Positions 30,172 to 39,460 of a DNA stretch of 64,000 nucleotides are shown here, in pieces. The first letter of the stretch is position 1, and each line of letters starts with the position of its first letter. The translations under genes were made by a program, and so were the position numbers. This stretch comes from Brevundimonas naejangsanensis. Its GTDB lineage: Bacteria; Pseudomonadota; Alphaproteobacteria; Caulobacterales; Caulobacteraceae. The stretch spans positions 2,718,501-2,782,500 of the forward strand of contig NZ_CP032707.1 of NCBI RefSeq assembly GCF_003627995.1. The letters are read 5' to 3'. The notes beneath the pieces were generated by a model. It ran no database searches and had not been told where the DNA came from. It worked only from the letters and a program-made list of their open reading frames with translations.

Positions 30172-31074
30172 ATGACGCCTCAGGTCGAAGCCTTTCTGGA
30201 AATGATGGCGGTCGAACGCGACGCCTCGCCTCATACCCTGGCCGCCTATGGCCGCGACCTAGCCGACGCGGAAGCTCATCTGGTCGAGGCCGGAGGATTG
30301 ATGGGGGCCGATCAGCAGGCGCTCGAAGCCTGGTTCGCCGACCTGTCGCGGCGGGGACTGTCGGCCCCCACCGCCGCGCGCCGCCGCTCTTCCGTGCGCC
30401 AATTCTATCGTTTCGCCCTGGGCGAGGGCTGGCGCGCGGACGACCCTTCCCGCCGCCTCGATGCGCCGAAACAGGGACGCCCCCTGCCCCAGACCCTCAG
30501 CCGCGAAGAGATCGAGGCCCTGCTGGCCGCCGCCTCCGCCCGCGACGGCGCGTCGGGCCTGCGCCTGATCGCCCTGGTCGAGATGGCCTACGCCTCGGGC
30601 CTGCGGGTGTCGGAACTGCTGGCCCTCAAGGTCGAGGCGGTGCGCCGCGATCCCGCCTATCTGATCGTGCGCGGCAAGGGCGGCAAGGAACGGCTGGCCC
30701 CGCTCAACCCCGCCGCGCGCGAGGCCATCAAGGCCTGGCTCGACGCCCGCGACGCCGCGCGCAAGCCCAACACGCCCGACAGCGCCTGGCTCTTCCCCTC
30801 GCACGGCAAGACCGGCCACCTGACGCCCCGCAGGTTCGCCCAACTTCTGGATCAGGCAGCCCTGGCGGCCGGGATCGACCCGGCCCGGGTCAGCCCCCAC
30901 GTCCTGCGCCACGCCTTCGCCACCCACCTGCTCGAAGGCGGCGCCGACCTGCGCGTGGTGCAGACCCTGCTAGGCCACGCCGACATCTCGACGACCCAGA
31001 TCTACACCCACGTCGCGACCGACCGCCTGACCCAGGTCGTCCACGCCAACCACCCCTTGGCGAAAGACGACTGA
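30172..31074 (+). CDS. xerD: Site-specific tyrosine recombinase XerD
   Basis: One of the two recombinases that resolve chromosome dimers at dif. 300 residues. N-terminal SAM-like domain [21 protein letters not shown]; catalytic Arg in [13 protein letters not shown] near residue 147, Lys in GKGGKER near 170, [19 protein letters not shown] with HxxR near 243, late His in GHADISTTQ, and the nucleophilic Tyr in IYTHVA near 278. The ATG at 30172 has GGAAGGG eight bases upstream. XerD rather than XerC is chosen from overall motif wording; this is moderately secure. Confidence 0.9.
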   Translation: MTPQVEAFLEMMAVERDASPHTLAAYGRDLADAEAHLVEAGGLMGADQQALEAWFADLSRRGLSAPTAARRRSSVRQFYRFALGEGWRADDPSRRLDAPKQGRPLPQTLSREEIEALLAAASARDGASGLRLIALVEMAYASGLRVSELLALKVEAVRRDPAYLIVRGKGGKERLAPLNPAAREAIKAWLDARDAARKPNTPDSAWLFPSHGKTGHLTPRRFAQLLDQAALAAGIDPARVSPHVLRHAFATHLLEGGADLRVVQTLLGHADISTTQIYTHVATDRLTQVVHANHPLAKDD

Positions 31075-31092
31075 ACGCCCATACTTCCGGCC

Positions 31093-31317
31093 ATGGCGCG
31101 CACCTTCTACGTCAAGGCGATCTGGGCCCCCGAGGCCGAGGTCTGGTGCAGCGAATCCGATATTCCGGGCCTGGTTCTCCAAAGCGAGACCCTGGAAGAG
31201 TTCGAAGACCTGATCCGGCATTTCGCGCCCGATCTTCTCGCCTCCAATCTAAACATCCACGAAGCCGTCACGATTCGCTTCGATGCCTCGCGTCAGCTCG
31301 ACGTCGCCGCGGCCTGA
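31093..31317 (+). CDS. DUF1902/HicB-like antitoxin
   Basis: 74-residue protein of the DUF1902 partial-RNase-H-like fold: [29 protein letters not shown] ([19 protein letters not shown] is the typical block), then an acidic helix [16 protein letters not shown]. HicB-like proteins neutralise a HicA mRNA interferase. It lies 18 bp after xerD and overlaps the downstream hicA-like gene by 35 bp. No separate DNA-binding domain is present, so it would repress transcription weakly or not at all. Confidence 0.85.
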   Translation: MARTFYVKAIWAPEAEVWCSESDIPGLVLQSETLEEFEDLIRHFAPDLLASNLNIHEAVTIRFDASRQLDVAAA

Positions 31318-31513
31318 CCTTGGTCAATCACTACTATCCGAGGTTGTGCGCCTGTTGCTGGCTGCAGGTTTCGTTCAGGTCCCGGAAGGCAAGGGCAGCC
31401 ATGAGAAATGGCGCCATCGGGTTACCGGCCTTCAAGTGACGATCCCCTCCAAACCGCTGCGTCACATGGCCAACGAAATTCTCAAACAGGCCGGGCTCCC
31501 AAAAGCCTTCTGA
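31283..31513 (+). CDS. HicA-like mRNA interferase toxin
   Basis: 76-residue double-stranded-RNA-binding-like fold toxin: [27 protein letters not shown] contains the catalytic His-containing GKGSHEKW block, and the end [21 protein letters not shown] is the typical HicA C-terminus. It would cleave mRNA during translation and be inhibited by the gene before it. The start ATG 31283 lies inside the antitoxin gene; a later start is possible because the first 18 residues are not family-like. Antitoxin-first order is the reverse of classical hicAB but usual for DUF1902 pairs. Confidence 0.85.
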   Translation: MPRVSSTSPRPDLGQSLLSEVVRLLLAAGFVQVPEGKGSHEKWRHRVTGLQVTIPSKPLRHMANEILKQAGLPKAF

Positions 31514-31599
31514 ACCTGCGCTTGCTCCGAGGCGTTCCGCACTCTAGGTTCCGCCGCCTTCCGTAGCGCCAAGGGGCGCTCCCTCCACACGGACGCCTA

Positions 31600-32550
31600 A
31601 TGGCCACGCACTACCTCGAATTCGAAAAGCCGATCGCCGAACTGGACGCCAAGATCGCCGAGTTGTCGCTGCTGGCGCCGACCAGCGGATCGTTCGAGAC
31701 CGAGATCGCCGCCCTGCGCAAGAAGGCCGACGCCCTGCGCGTCAAGACTTACGCCAACCTGGACCCGTGGATGCGCACCCAGGTCGCGCGCCACCCGCAG
31801 CGCCCGCACTTCGTCGACTACATCGACGGCCTGTTCACCGACTTCGTGGAACTGCACGGCGACCGTCAGTTCGGCGACGACCAGGCCATCCTCGGCGGTC
31901 TGGCCCGCTTCCGCGGCCAGCCGGTCGTGGTCATGGGCCACGAAAAGGGTCACGACACCCAGACCCGCATCACCCACAACTTCGGCATGGCCCGCCCCGA
32001 GGGCTATCGCAAGGCCGTCCGCCTGATGGACATGGCCGAGCAGTTCGGCCTGCCGGTCCTGACCTTCGTCGACACCGCCGGCGCCTATCCGGGCCTGGGC
32101 GCCGAAGAGCGCGGCCAGGCCGAGGCCATCGCCCGCTCGACCGAGCGCGGCCTGACCCTGGGCGTGCCCTCCATCGCCACGGTGACGGGCGAAGGCGGCT
32201 CGGGCGGGGCCATCGCCATCGCCGCCGCAAGCCGCGTGCTGATGCTGGAGCACTCCATCTATTCGGTCATCTCGCCGGAAGGCGCGGCCGGCATCCTGTG
32301 GCGCGACGGCACGCGGGCCAAGGATGCGGCCATGGCCATGAAGATCACCGCCCCCGACCTGATCGGCCTCAAGATCGTCGACCGCGTGATCCCCGAGCCC
32401 CTGGGCGGCGCCCACGCCAACCGCGAGGCCGCGATCCGCAACGTCGGCCAGGTGCTGGAAGAAGAGCTGAAGGCCCTGTCCGGCCTGTCGGCCGAGCAAC
32501 TGAAGAGACAGCGCGCCGACCGCTTCTACGCCATCGGCCGACTGGGCTGA
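31600..32550 (+). CDS. accA: Acetyl-CoA carboxylase carboxyltransferase subunit alpha
   Basis: With AccD, transfers the carboxyl from carboxybiotin to acetyl-CoA, the committed step of fatty-acid synthesis. 316 residues, normal length. N-terminal ATHYLEFEKPIAELDAKI; crotonase-like core with GHEKGHDTQTRITHNFGMA, FVDTAGAYPGLGAEERGQ and GEGGSGGAIAIAAASRVLML, whose Gly-rich oxyanion turns bind acetyl-CoA; SPEGAAGILWRD near the C-terminus. Single gene between hicA and a response regulator; no unusual feature. Confidence 0.97.
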   Translation: MATHYLEFEKPIAELDAKIAELSLLAPTSGSFETEIAALRKKADALRVKTYANLDPWMRTQVARHPQRPHFVDYIDGLFTDFVELHGDRQFGDDQAILGGLARFRGQPVVVMGHEKGHDTQTRITHNFGMARPEGYRKAVRLMDMAEQFGLPVLTFVDTAGAYPGLGAEERGQAEAIARSTERGLTLGVPSIATVTGEGGSGGAIAIAAASRVLMLEHSIYSVISPEGAAGILWRDGTRAKDAAMAMKITAPDLIGLKIVDRVIPEPLGGAHANREAAIRNVGQVLEEELKALSGLSAEQLKRQRADRFYAIGRLG

Positions 32551-32634
32551 TCGCGATTGCACGGCGGCGTCTCGCCGCCGAAGCTTAGCCATGCGATTCG
32601 TCCTGCTTCCTTCGTCTTGCGCCGGGAGGCCCCC

Positions 32635-33210
32635 ATGCGCGGCATGAACGGGGTCGGCGAATCCTTGCGCGAAAGCGCGGTCTTCAACTTCGACGGCGCG
32701 ATGACCATGGTCATCGACGATTCGCCCTTCTCGCTGGAGCTGACCGCCCAGGCCCTGCTCGGCTTCGGCATGAAGGTGCGCCACGCCTGCGCCAGCGCGG
32801 CCGAAGCCATCGCCATCCTGCAGAACCATCCGGTGGACCTGATCCTGGTCGACTGCGAAATGCCGGGCATGAGCGGCTATGAGTTCGTGCGATGGCTGCG
32901 CCGCTCGGGGCTGGAGCCCAACGCCTACGCCCCCGTCATCATGACGGCCGCCCACGTGCGCCGCTCGAAGGTGTCCGATGCGCGCGACTGCGGCGCCAAC
33001 TTCCTGATCACCAAGCCGTTCAGCGCGGGCGTCCTTCTGGAGCGCATCGTCTGGGTGGCGCGCGACACGCGCCCCTTCCTCGAGGTCGGCGACTATTTCG
33101 GCCCCGACCGGCGCTTCCGCAACGAGCCCTGGCACGGCCTTGAACGCCGCGCCGAAGAACGCCGCAGGGCCGCCTTCGAAGACGAACGCAAGGCGGCGAT
33201 CGAACTATGA
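32635..33210 (+). CDS. Single-domain response regulator with C-terminal charged tail
   Basis: 191-residue receiver protein. The acidic pocket DD in VIDDSPFS near residue 27, the phospho-acceptor Asp in ILVDCEMPGMSG near 71, Thr/Ala in IMTAAHV near 100 and Lys in LITKPFSAG near 123 are intact. After the receiver a short Arg/Glu-rich tail (FGPDRRFRNEPWHGLERRAEERR) has no DNA-binding motif; RRF..EP..G..RR resembles the tail of DUF-type CheY-like regulators. Start at 32635 has GGAGG five bases upstream. Overlaps the next gene by ATGA, so the two are translationally coupled. Confidence 0.9.
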   Translation: MRGMNGVGESLRESAVFNFDGAMTMVIDDSPFSLELTAQALLGFGMKVRHACASAAEAIAILQNHPVDLILVDCEMPGMSGYEFVRWLRRSGLEPNAYAPVIMTAAHVRRSKVSDARDCGANFLITKPFSAGVLLERIVWVARDTRPFLEVGDYFGPDRRFRNEPWHGLERRAEERRRAAFEDERKAAIEL

Positions 33211-33692
33211 CCGTCATCACTCACAACCGACGGCGCAGCCGCCTGTCCACCCTGGTCGATCAGCCCGGGGGCGTCAGCGTCGGCGTCGCCCTGACCCAGG
33301 CCCGCGCCAACCTGGCCGGGCTGGAAGCCCGCAGCCGCGAGATCATCGCCGAGCAGGTCGCCGCCCTGGCCGCCCTGCCCGCGCCGGCGGCTGCGGACGA
33401 GCGCGCCCTGGATCAGGCCTACGCCCACGCCAGCGCGGTGATCGACGCCGCCAGTCCCTTCGCCCTCGACGACCTGTGCGCGGCGGCGGCCAATCTGTGC
33501 GACCTGATCGACGCCGCGCCCGAGGACCGCCCCTTCGACTGGCGCGTCGTCACCGTCCACGCCCAGGCCCTGCGCCTGCTCTTGACCCTGCCGCCCGAGG
33601 CCGCCGACGCCCGCGCCCAGGTGCTGGACAGTCTCAAGGACGTGCTGAAGGCCAAGGTGCCCGGCGCCGCGGAATCCGACGCCCAGCCCTAG
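33207..33692 (+). CDS. Hypothetical helical protein coupled to the response regulator
   Basis: 161 residues, mostly alpha-helical and Ala/Leu-rich, beginning MTVITHNRRRSRLSTLVDQPGG. No known domain is recognised. A conserved-looking stretch DLCAAAANLCDLIDAAPEDRPFDWRVV lies near residue 88. The ATGA overlap with the preceding receiver protein argues for a functional pair. The helical, all-alpha composition would suit a phosphotransfer-like or chemotaxis-accessory partner, but no His-phosphotransfer motif is evident. Function unknown. Confidence 0.7.
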   Translation: MTVITHNRRRSRLSTLVDQPGGVSVGVALTQARANLAGLEARSREIIAEQVAALAALPAPAAADERALDQAYAHASAVIDAASPFALDDLCAAAANLCDLIDAAPEDRPFDWRVVTVHAQALRLLLTLPPEAADARAQVLDSLKDVLKAKVPGAAESDAQP

Positions 33693-33704
33693 CTTTTCGG
33701 CCCC

Positions 33705-35585
33705 CTACCCCGCTTGCGTCTTCGCCCCGCGCGTCTGCTTGCGCCACAGGGCCGCGTATTCTCCGCCCTGGCGCGCCACCAGTTCGTGATGGGCGCCGCG
33801 TTCGACGATGCGGCCGGCCTTGAGAACCAGAATCTGGTCCGCGTCGGCCACCGTCGACAGCCGGTGCGCCACCACCAGGGTCGTCCGGCCCGCGCGGGCG
33901 CGTCGCAGGGTCTTCTGGATCGCCGCCTCGGTGCGGCTGTCCAGGGCGCTGGTGGCCTCGTCCAGGATCAGGATGCAGGGATCGGCCAGAAGAGCGCGGG
34001 CGATGCCCACGCGCTGACGCTCGCCGCCCGACAGCTTCAGCCCCCGTTCGCCCACGCGCGTCTCCATGCCGTCGGGCAGGTCGCGGATGAAGTCGGCCAG
34101 TTCCGCCGCCTCGGCCGCCGCCCAGACGGCCGCGTCGTCGGCGTCGGGTCGGGCGAAGGCGATGTTGGCGCGGATCGAGTCGTTGAACAGGGCTACGTCC
34201 TGCGGCACCAGGGCCACCGCCGCCCGCAGCGAGGCCTGGGTCACTTGGCGCGCGTCATGCCCGTCGATCAGCACCCGCCCGTCCTGCGGGTCCAGCAGGC
34301 GCAGGGCCAGCTTGCCGATCGTCGACTTGCCCGCCCCCGACGGCCCGACCAGGGCGGTCGTGGTCCCGGCCGGGGCGATGAAGCTGACGTCGTCCAGACC
34401 CGCCGCCCGCGCGTCGTGGCGGAAACCGACATGATCGAAGACGACCTCGGCCCCCCGCCCGCTTTCGGGGCGCGGCAGGTCGACGGCGTCGGGCGCGTCG
34501 GCCACCTGGGGCGCCTGACGCGTCACCTTCAGCATCTCCTCCATGTCGATGAAGGACTGGCGGATTTCCCGATAGGCGAAGCCCAGGATGTTCAGCGGCG
34601 CATACAGAGAGATCATGATCAGCACGGCCGCCGTCACATCGCCCGGCCCCATGCGCCCGGCCGCCGCCTCGAACCCGGCCATGACCGCCATGATCCCCAG
34701 ACCCAGGTTCATGATCAGGCCCTGGATCAGGTTCAACGCGGCCAGGGAGGTGTTGGCCTTGAGCGAGGCCTGAACGTAGGTCGCCAGCGACTGGTCATAG
34801 GCCTGGGCCGCCCGGCTCTCGGCGCCGAATGACTTGACGGTTTCGTAGTTGAGCAGGGCGTCGACCGACAGGCCGGCCGCCTCGCTGTCCGCGGCGTTCA
34901 TGGCGCGGCGATGCTCCAGCCGCCAGTTGGCCATGGAGAAGGTCGTGCCCGCATAGACCAGCACCACGCCCACGGCCACGGCCCCGAAGCGCCAGTCGTA
35001 CTTGCCGCCCAGAACCGCCGCCGCCAGCACCAGCTCCAGCACCGTCGGCCCCAGGTTGAACATCAGGATGCGCAGCAGGAAGTCGACCGCCCGCGAGCCG
35101 CGATCCATGGTCCGCGACAGGGCGCCCGACCGCTTCGTCTGATGAAAATCGAGCGACAGGCTCAGCGCATGAGCAAAGGTCTCGGCCGCCGTCTTGCGCT
35201 GGGCCGCCGCTCGCACCGGCGCGAACACCACGTCCGACAACTGCGGCGTCGCCGCCGACAGGAAGCGCACCACGGCCCAGCCCACGGCGAAGGCCGCGAA
35301 GCCCCAGCCCACGGCCGCCGCCGGACCCTGGTCGGCCGCCAGATGGTTGACCGCCGCGCCCAGCACCAGCGGCGCCAGCACCCCCAGCACCTTGCCCGCC
35401 AGGGTCAGCAGGATCGCGCCCGTCACCCGCCACGGCAATTGCGGCGCGTCCGAGCGCGCCACGACGCCGATCAGGCTGGCCAGGGCCCGCAGCGTCGGCG
35501 GCGCCTCCTGCCGCGAGGCGTCGACGCCCCCATTCAGGGCCTTGGCCGCGACGTCGCCGCGACGGCCCGAACGTTCACCACGCAT
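33705..35585 (-). CDS. ABC transporter, Atm1-type heavy-metal/sulfur-compound exporter
   Basis: 626-residue half-transporter fused to its ATPase. Six helices precede the nucleotide domain. NYETVKSFGAES near residue 245 is the glutathione-binding block of the Atm1/NaAtm1 family. ATPase motifs: GPSGAGKST (Walker A), LSGGERQR (signature), ILDEATSALD (Walker B) and the H-loop AHRLST. Atm1 proteins export glutathione-linked sulfur or metal conjugates and support Fe-S homeostasis. GGAG lies 7 bases before ATG 35585. It is convergent with the hypothetical gene; the aldolase gene is upstream on the same strand, 50 bp away. Confidence 0.92.
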   Translation of the reverse strand: MRGERSGRRGDVAAKALNGGVDASRQEAPPTLRALASLIGVVARSDAPQLPWRVTGAILLTLAGKVLGVLAPLVLGAAVNHLAADQGPAAAVGWGFAAFAVGWAVVRFLSAATPQLSDVVFAPVRAAAQRKTAAETFAHALSLSLDFHQTKRSGALSRTMDRGSRAVDFLLRILMFNLGPTVLELVLAAAVLGGKYDWRFGAVAVGVVLVYAGTTFSMANWRLEHRRAMNAADSEAAGLSVDALLNYETVKSFGAESRAAQAYDQSLATYVQASLKANTSLAALNLIQGLIMNLGLGIMAVMAGFEAAAGRMGPGDVTAAVLIMISLYAPLNILGFAYREIRQSFIDMEEMLKVTRQAPQVADAPDAVDLPRPESGRGAEVVFDHVGFRHDARAAGLDDVSFIAPAGTTTALVGPSGAGKSTIGKLALRLLDPQDGRVLIDGHDARQVTQASLRAAVALVPQDVALFNDSIRANIAFARPDADDAAVWAAAEAAELADFIRDLPDGMETRVGERGLKLSGGERQRVGIARALLADPCILILDEATSALDSRTEAAIQKTLRRARAGRTTLVVAHRLSTVADADQILVLKAGRIVERGAHHELVARQGGEYAALWRKQTRGAKTQAG

Positions 35586-35635
35586 TCTTACGCTCCGCCG
35601 CCATCATTCCTCCGGGCCGGAGCGCGCCGGCCACC

Positions 35636-36652
35636 TCAGTCCAGACACGCCACGGCGTCGATGAGGGCGTCCACCGACGCCTCCTCGGTCGCCCAGGAAC
35701 AGACGAACCGCACCGAACCGTCGTCGAACTGATAGCAGGCCCAGCCCGCCGCGTTCAGCCGCGCATGGGCCTCGTCGGACATCCGTACGAAGACGGTGTT
35801 GGACTCCACCGGGTGGGCCAGGACGAAGGGGGTCCGCGCCTCGATGCCGTCGGCCAGGCGCTGGGCCATCAGATTGGCGTGCGCCGCCCCCTCGACCCAG
35901 GCGCCGGATTCCAGCAGGCCCAGCATCGGCGCCGCCAGCAGCCGCCCCTTGGACGCCGTCTGTCCCGCCTGTTTCAGCCGGTTGTCGATGCGGCGCGTCA
36001 GGCGCTTGTCGAAGATCACCAGGGCCTCGACGCAGTTCGCCCCCGCCTTGGCCCCGCCGAAGGACAGGATGTCGACGCCCAGCCGCGGAATGTCCTTGGG
36101 ATCGAAGCCCGCCGCCACGGCGTTGGCCAGCCGCGCGCCGTCCATGTGCACGCCCAGGCCCGCCAGCTTGGCGGGCTCGATCAGGTGACGCAGTTCCTCC
36201 TCGGAATAGACGGCGCCGTATTCCGTCGCCTGGGTCAGGCTGAGGGCGGCGGCCGGCTGGCGATGGCCGACGACCGGCTCGTCCAGGGCCGCGTTCAGGG
36301 CCGCCACGTCGATCTTGCCCGAATAGCCCGGCAGGCCGATCAGGCCGACGCCCTGGCCGAAGAAGCCGGGCGCCCCGGTCTCGTCTGTGCAGACGTGGGC
36401 GGCGTGGTGGGCCAGCACCGCCTCATAGGGCCGCGCCAGCATGGACAGGCCGATGGCGTTGGCCGCCGTGCCGCTGAAGACGAAACGCACCTCGGCGTCG
36501 GCGTCCAGGGTCTGGCGGATCAGATCCGCCGCGCGCGCTGAAGTCTCGTCCGCCCCATAGGCGCGGGCGAAGCCCTGATTGGCTGCAATCAGGGCGTCCA
36601 GGGCCGCGGGCGCCATGCCCGCCGTATTGTCGGAACCGAAATCGTATCGCAC
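35636..36652 (-). CDS. Low-specificity L-threonine aldolase
   Basis: PLP enzyme that cleaves L-threonine/allo-threonine to glycine and acetaldehyde. About 338 residues from the GTG at 36652 (VRYDFGSDNTAGMAPA). PLP Lys in SFGGAKAGANCVEAL near residue 200, with HMDGARLANA near 168 holding the cofactor Asp/Arg. GTG was preferred because GGGGAAAG stands nine bases upstream and it follows the mscS stop by 4 bp; the ATG at 36685 would overlap mscS by 29 bp. Same operon as the mechanosensitive channel. Some members cleave beta-hydroxy amino acids more broadly. Confidence 0.9.
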   Translation of the reverse strand: MRYDFGSDNTAGMAPAALDALIAANQGFARAYGADETSARAADLIRQTLDADAEVRFVFSGTAANAIGLSMLARPYEAVLAHHAAHVCTDETGAPGFFGQGVGLIGLPGYSGKIDVAALNAALDEPVVGHRQPAAALSLTQATEYGAVYSEEELRHLIEPAKLAGLGVHMDGARLANAVAAGFDPKDIPRLGVDILSFGGAKAGANCVEALVIFDKRLTRRIDNRLKQAGQTASKGRLLAAPMLGLLESGAWVEGAAHANLMAQRLADGIEARTPFVLAHPVESNTVFVRMSDEAHARLNAAGWACYQFDDGSVRFVCSWATEEASVDALIDAVACLD

Positions 36653-36656
36653 CGCG

Positions 36657-37619
36657 TCAGTCTTTCCCCGCTGCCGGCGCCGCAAGGGCGTCCGCCGTCT
36701 GGTCGTTCTTGTAGGGCACGGCGACCTGATGCGGGAACGGTATCTCCATCCCGGCCTCGTCCAGCGCCTCCCTGCCCGCCTGCATCAGGTCGGCCTGGGT
36801 CTGCCACCAGTCCGCGTTCTGGACCCAGGCGTGGAGGGTGATCTGCGCCGCGCTGTCCAGCAGGGCCGTCACCCCGGTCCAGACTTCCGGCTCGGGCAGC
36901 ACCTTGTCGTTCAGCCGCGCCACGGCCGCCAGGATCTCGCAGGCCTGCTTCAGGTTCTCGCCGTAGCCGACGTTGAATTTGATCTCGATGCGGCGCGTCT
37001 TCTGACCCGTCACATTGACGATGACGTCGCTCAGCACCTTGGAGTTGGGGATGACGATCTTGTGGTTGTTCCCGTTGATCAGCTGGGTCGTGAACAGGTC
37101 CAGCTTCTGCACTGTGCCGCCCGCGCCGCCGACCTCGATCGACTCCCCCACGCGATAGGGCCGCAGGATCAGCAGCATGACGCCCGCCGCCACGTTCGAC
37201 AGCGTGCCCTGCAGCGCCAGGCCGACGGCCAGGGAGGCCGCGCCCAGCACGGCGATGATGGAGGTGGTCTGCACTCCCAGCCGCTGCAGCACCGCGATCA
37301 TGCCGACGATGATGACCACCACCCGCACGATCTGGACCATGAAGCCCAGCACCGTCGGGTCGCGCCGCACGGCCCGGGTCCGCGACAGGATGCGCCGCGC
37401 CGCGCCCGAGGCCCAGCGCGCGGCGATCAGGGTGAGGACGAAGATGATCGCCGCCACCGTCAGGTTGACCGCGAAGTCGCCCAGCATGTCGGCGGCCTTG
37501 GCCAGGATGGCGGCGTTGGTCGTAAGCTTCTGCTCGCCGACGGCCATGACCTGCGCCAGCGGCTCGGCCAGGGAAGTCCCGGTCGGAAGGTGAGTCGTCG
37601 ATGCCAGGCTCATGAGCAT
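36657..37619 (-). CDS. MscS family mechanosensitive ion channel
   Basis: Tension-gated channel of 320 residues that releases solutes during hypo-osmotic shock. N-terminal amphipathic segment, three helices, the pore-lining TM3 with GAASLAVGLALQGTLSNVAAGVMLL (first part of the Gly/Ala-rich pattern near residues 125-145), then the cytoplasmic beta domain RPYRVGESIEVGG and the VIPNSKVLSDVIVN block. Shorter than MscK types. Upstream of the aldolase gene, 4-bp gap. Start ATG 37619; the ATG 37613 is equally possible. Confidence 0.94.
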   Translation of the reverse strand: MLMSLASTTHLPTGTSLAEPLAQVMAVGEQKLTTNAAILAKAADMLGDFAVNLTVAAIIFVLTLIAARWASGAARRILSRTRAVRRDPTVLGFMVQIVRVVVIIVGMIAVLQRLGVQTTSIIAVLGAASLAVGLALQGTLSNVAAGVMLLILRPYRVGESIEVGGAGGTVQKLDLFTTQLINGNNHKIVIPNSKVLSDVIVNVTGQKTRRIEIKFNVGYGENLKQACEILAAVARLNDKVLPEPEVWTGVTALLDSAAQITLHAWVQNADWWQTQADLMQAGREALDEAGMEIPFPHQVAVPYKNDQTADALAAPAAGKD

Positions 37620-37662
37620 GGTCAGGGTCTAACGTGTGGGCCTGTGATTGGAAGCCCGCCGG

Positions 37663-39360
37663 TCAAGCTTTTTCGCCTGCGCTGACCCGCCCGCCGCCGC
37701 GTTCGATGGCGTCCAGCAGGTCCAGGACGGAATCGAGGGTGTCCGCCTCGCGCGCCGGCTTGTCCCAGCGGATGCGGCTGACGCGCGGAAAGCGCATGGC
37801 CACGCCCGACTTGTGCCGCGTCGAACGCTGCAGACCCTCGAAGGCGATCTCCAGCACCAGGCCGAAATCGCGCTCGGCCCGCACCGCGCGCACCGGCCCG
37901 AACCGCTCGACCGTGTGGTCGCGGACGAACTTGTCCAACTGCTTCAGCTCCTGGTCGGTGAAGCCGAAATAGGCCTTGCCCACGGGGGTCAGCGCCCCCT
38001 CGCCCGTCCAAACGCCGAAGGTGTAGTCGGAGTAGAAGCCCGAGCGTTTGCCGTGGCCCCGCTGGGCGTACATCAGCACGGCGTCGATGACGTGCGGATC
38101 GCGCTTCCACTTGAACCACGGCCCCTTGGGACGGCCGGCCACATAGGGGCTGTCGCGGCGCTTCAGCATCAGCCCCTCGGCCGCCGCCCCGACCGGCGGA
38201 TCGGCCCGCAGCGCGGCCAGTTCGTCCCAGGTCGTGTGCGCCAGCAGCGGCGACAGGCCGAGCCGTTGGCCCGGATGCGCCGCCGCCAGCCGCTCCAGCC
38301 GCGCTCGACGCTCGGTCAGCGGCAGGGCACGCAGGTCCTCGCCCCCTTCGGCCAGCAGATCGTAGGCCAGGATGCCCGCCGGATAGGCCTGCATCAGCCT
38401 GGCGTCGGCCGTCTTGCGGTTCAGCCGCTGTTGCAGGTCGCCGAACGGCGCCACCACCCCGTCGCGCACCACGAGAAGCTCCCCGTCGACCGCGCCCTCA
38501 AAGGCCAGATCGGCCATGACATCGGGAAAGGCCGCCGAAATCTCGTCGCCGGTGCGCGAATACAGCCGCGTCTCCCCGCCCTCGCGCACCGCCTGGACGC
38601 GGATGCCGTCCCACTTCCACTCGGCGATGAAGTCGGCCGGGTCCAGACGCGGCAGGTCCAGGCCCTCGTCCAGGGCCACGGCCAGCATGACCGGCCGGAA
38701 CCGGCCGGGCGCATCAGGACTGGGGCGCTCGGCTCGCCCTTCCAGCCAGGCGAACAGGTCCTCATAGGGCGGCTTGAGCGCGTGCCAGACCTCCTCCACC
38801 TCGCCGACCGTGACCGGCGCCAGGGCCTCGGCCGCCTCGCCGCCTTCAGGGCTGGGCGGTTCGGGAACGGCGGCGGGTCGCATCATGGCTACGGCCGTGC
38901 GCGCCAGACGCGCCGACAGGCCCACACGCAAGGCCCCGGTCACCAGCTTCAGCAGGGCCCAACGCCCCTTGGGCTCCAGCGCGTCCAGCCAGCCCTCGAT
39001 CAGGGCCGGCGCCTCGGCGCGGCCGGCGTGCATCAGGGCGTCGGCCACCTCGCCCAGCTCAGGCTCGCGGTTGGCGCGATGCTGCGGATCGCGCGGCCAG
39101 ATCAGGGCCGCCGTTTCGGCCAGGTCGCCGACATAGTCGTAGGACCAGCCGAACAGCACCGGATCGACCCGCGCCTCGACGGCCTTGCGGATCATGGCCG
39201 GCTTGGCCGTGGCGAAGCTCAGCTCCCCCGTCAGGGCCGCCAGGGCCCAGCCTCGGTCAGGATCGGGCGTCGTCTTAAGATAATCGCGCAGCAGGACCAG
39301 CTTCGCATTGCGCGAAGTCGTCAGCGACAGGCGATCCAGCAGTTCGGCGAAGGGACGCAA
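37663..39360 (-). CDS. ATP-dependent DNA ligase, cisplatin-damage-response type
   Basis: 565-residue ligase. The N-terminal helical DNA-binding domain includes TTPDPDRGWALAALTGELSF. The adenylation motif EWKWDGIRVQ (Lys nucleophile, near residue 256) and RTGDEIS follow; then DGELLV, EGLMLKRRDSPYVAGRP and KWKRDP, the motifs of ATP ligases. It matches the ligase family that bacteria use in interstrand-crosslink repair, normally next to a metallo-beta-lactamase-like exonuclease and a helicase. Neither partner is next to it here. The frame starts at ATG 39360 with no clear Shine-Dalgarno. Confidence 0.92.
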   Translation of the reverse strand: MRPFAELLDRLSLTTSRNAKLVLLRDYLKTTPDPDRGWALAALTGELSFATAKPAMIRKAVEARVDPVLFGWSYDYVGDLAETAALIWPRDPQHRANREPELGEVADALMHAGRAEAPALIEGWLDALEPKGRWALLKLVTGALRVGLSARLARTAVAMMRPAAVPEPPSPEGGEAAEALAPVTVGEVEEVWHALKPPYEDLFAWLEGRAERPSPDAPGRFRPVMLAVALDEGLDLPRLDPADFIAEWKWDGIRVQAVREGGETRLYSRTGDEISAAFPDVMADLAFEGAVDGELLVVRDGVVAPFGDLQQRLNRKTADARLMQAYPAGILAYDLLAEGGEDLRALPLTERRARLERLAAAHPGQRLGLSPLLAHTTWDELAALRADPPVGAAAEGLMLKRRDSPYVAGRPKGPWFKWKRDPHVIDAVLMYAQRGHGKRSGFYSDYTFGVWTGEGALTPVGKAYFGFTDQELKQLDKFVRDHTVERFGPVRAVRAERDFGLVLEIAFEGLQRSTRHKSGVAMRFPRVSRIRWDKPAREADTLDSVLDLLDAIERGGGRVSAGEKA

Positions 39361-39460
39361 TCCGGCTCCAGCGCATCAGGCTTCACAGCACAACGGCGAA
39401 GAGTGCGCAGGTTTCCCTCGCCGCCCCTTATCGCCCAGGCTTTTGCGCCCGTTCGCCGGG

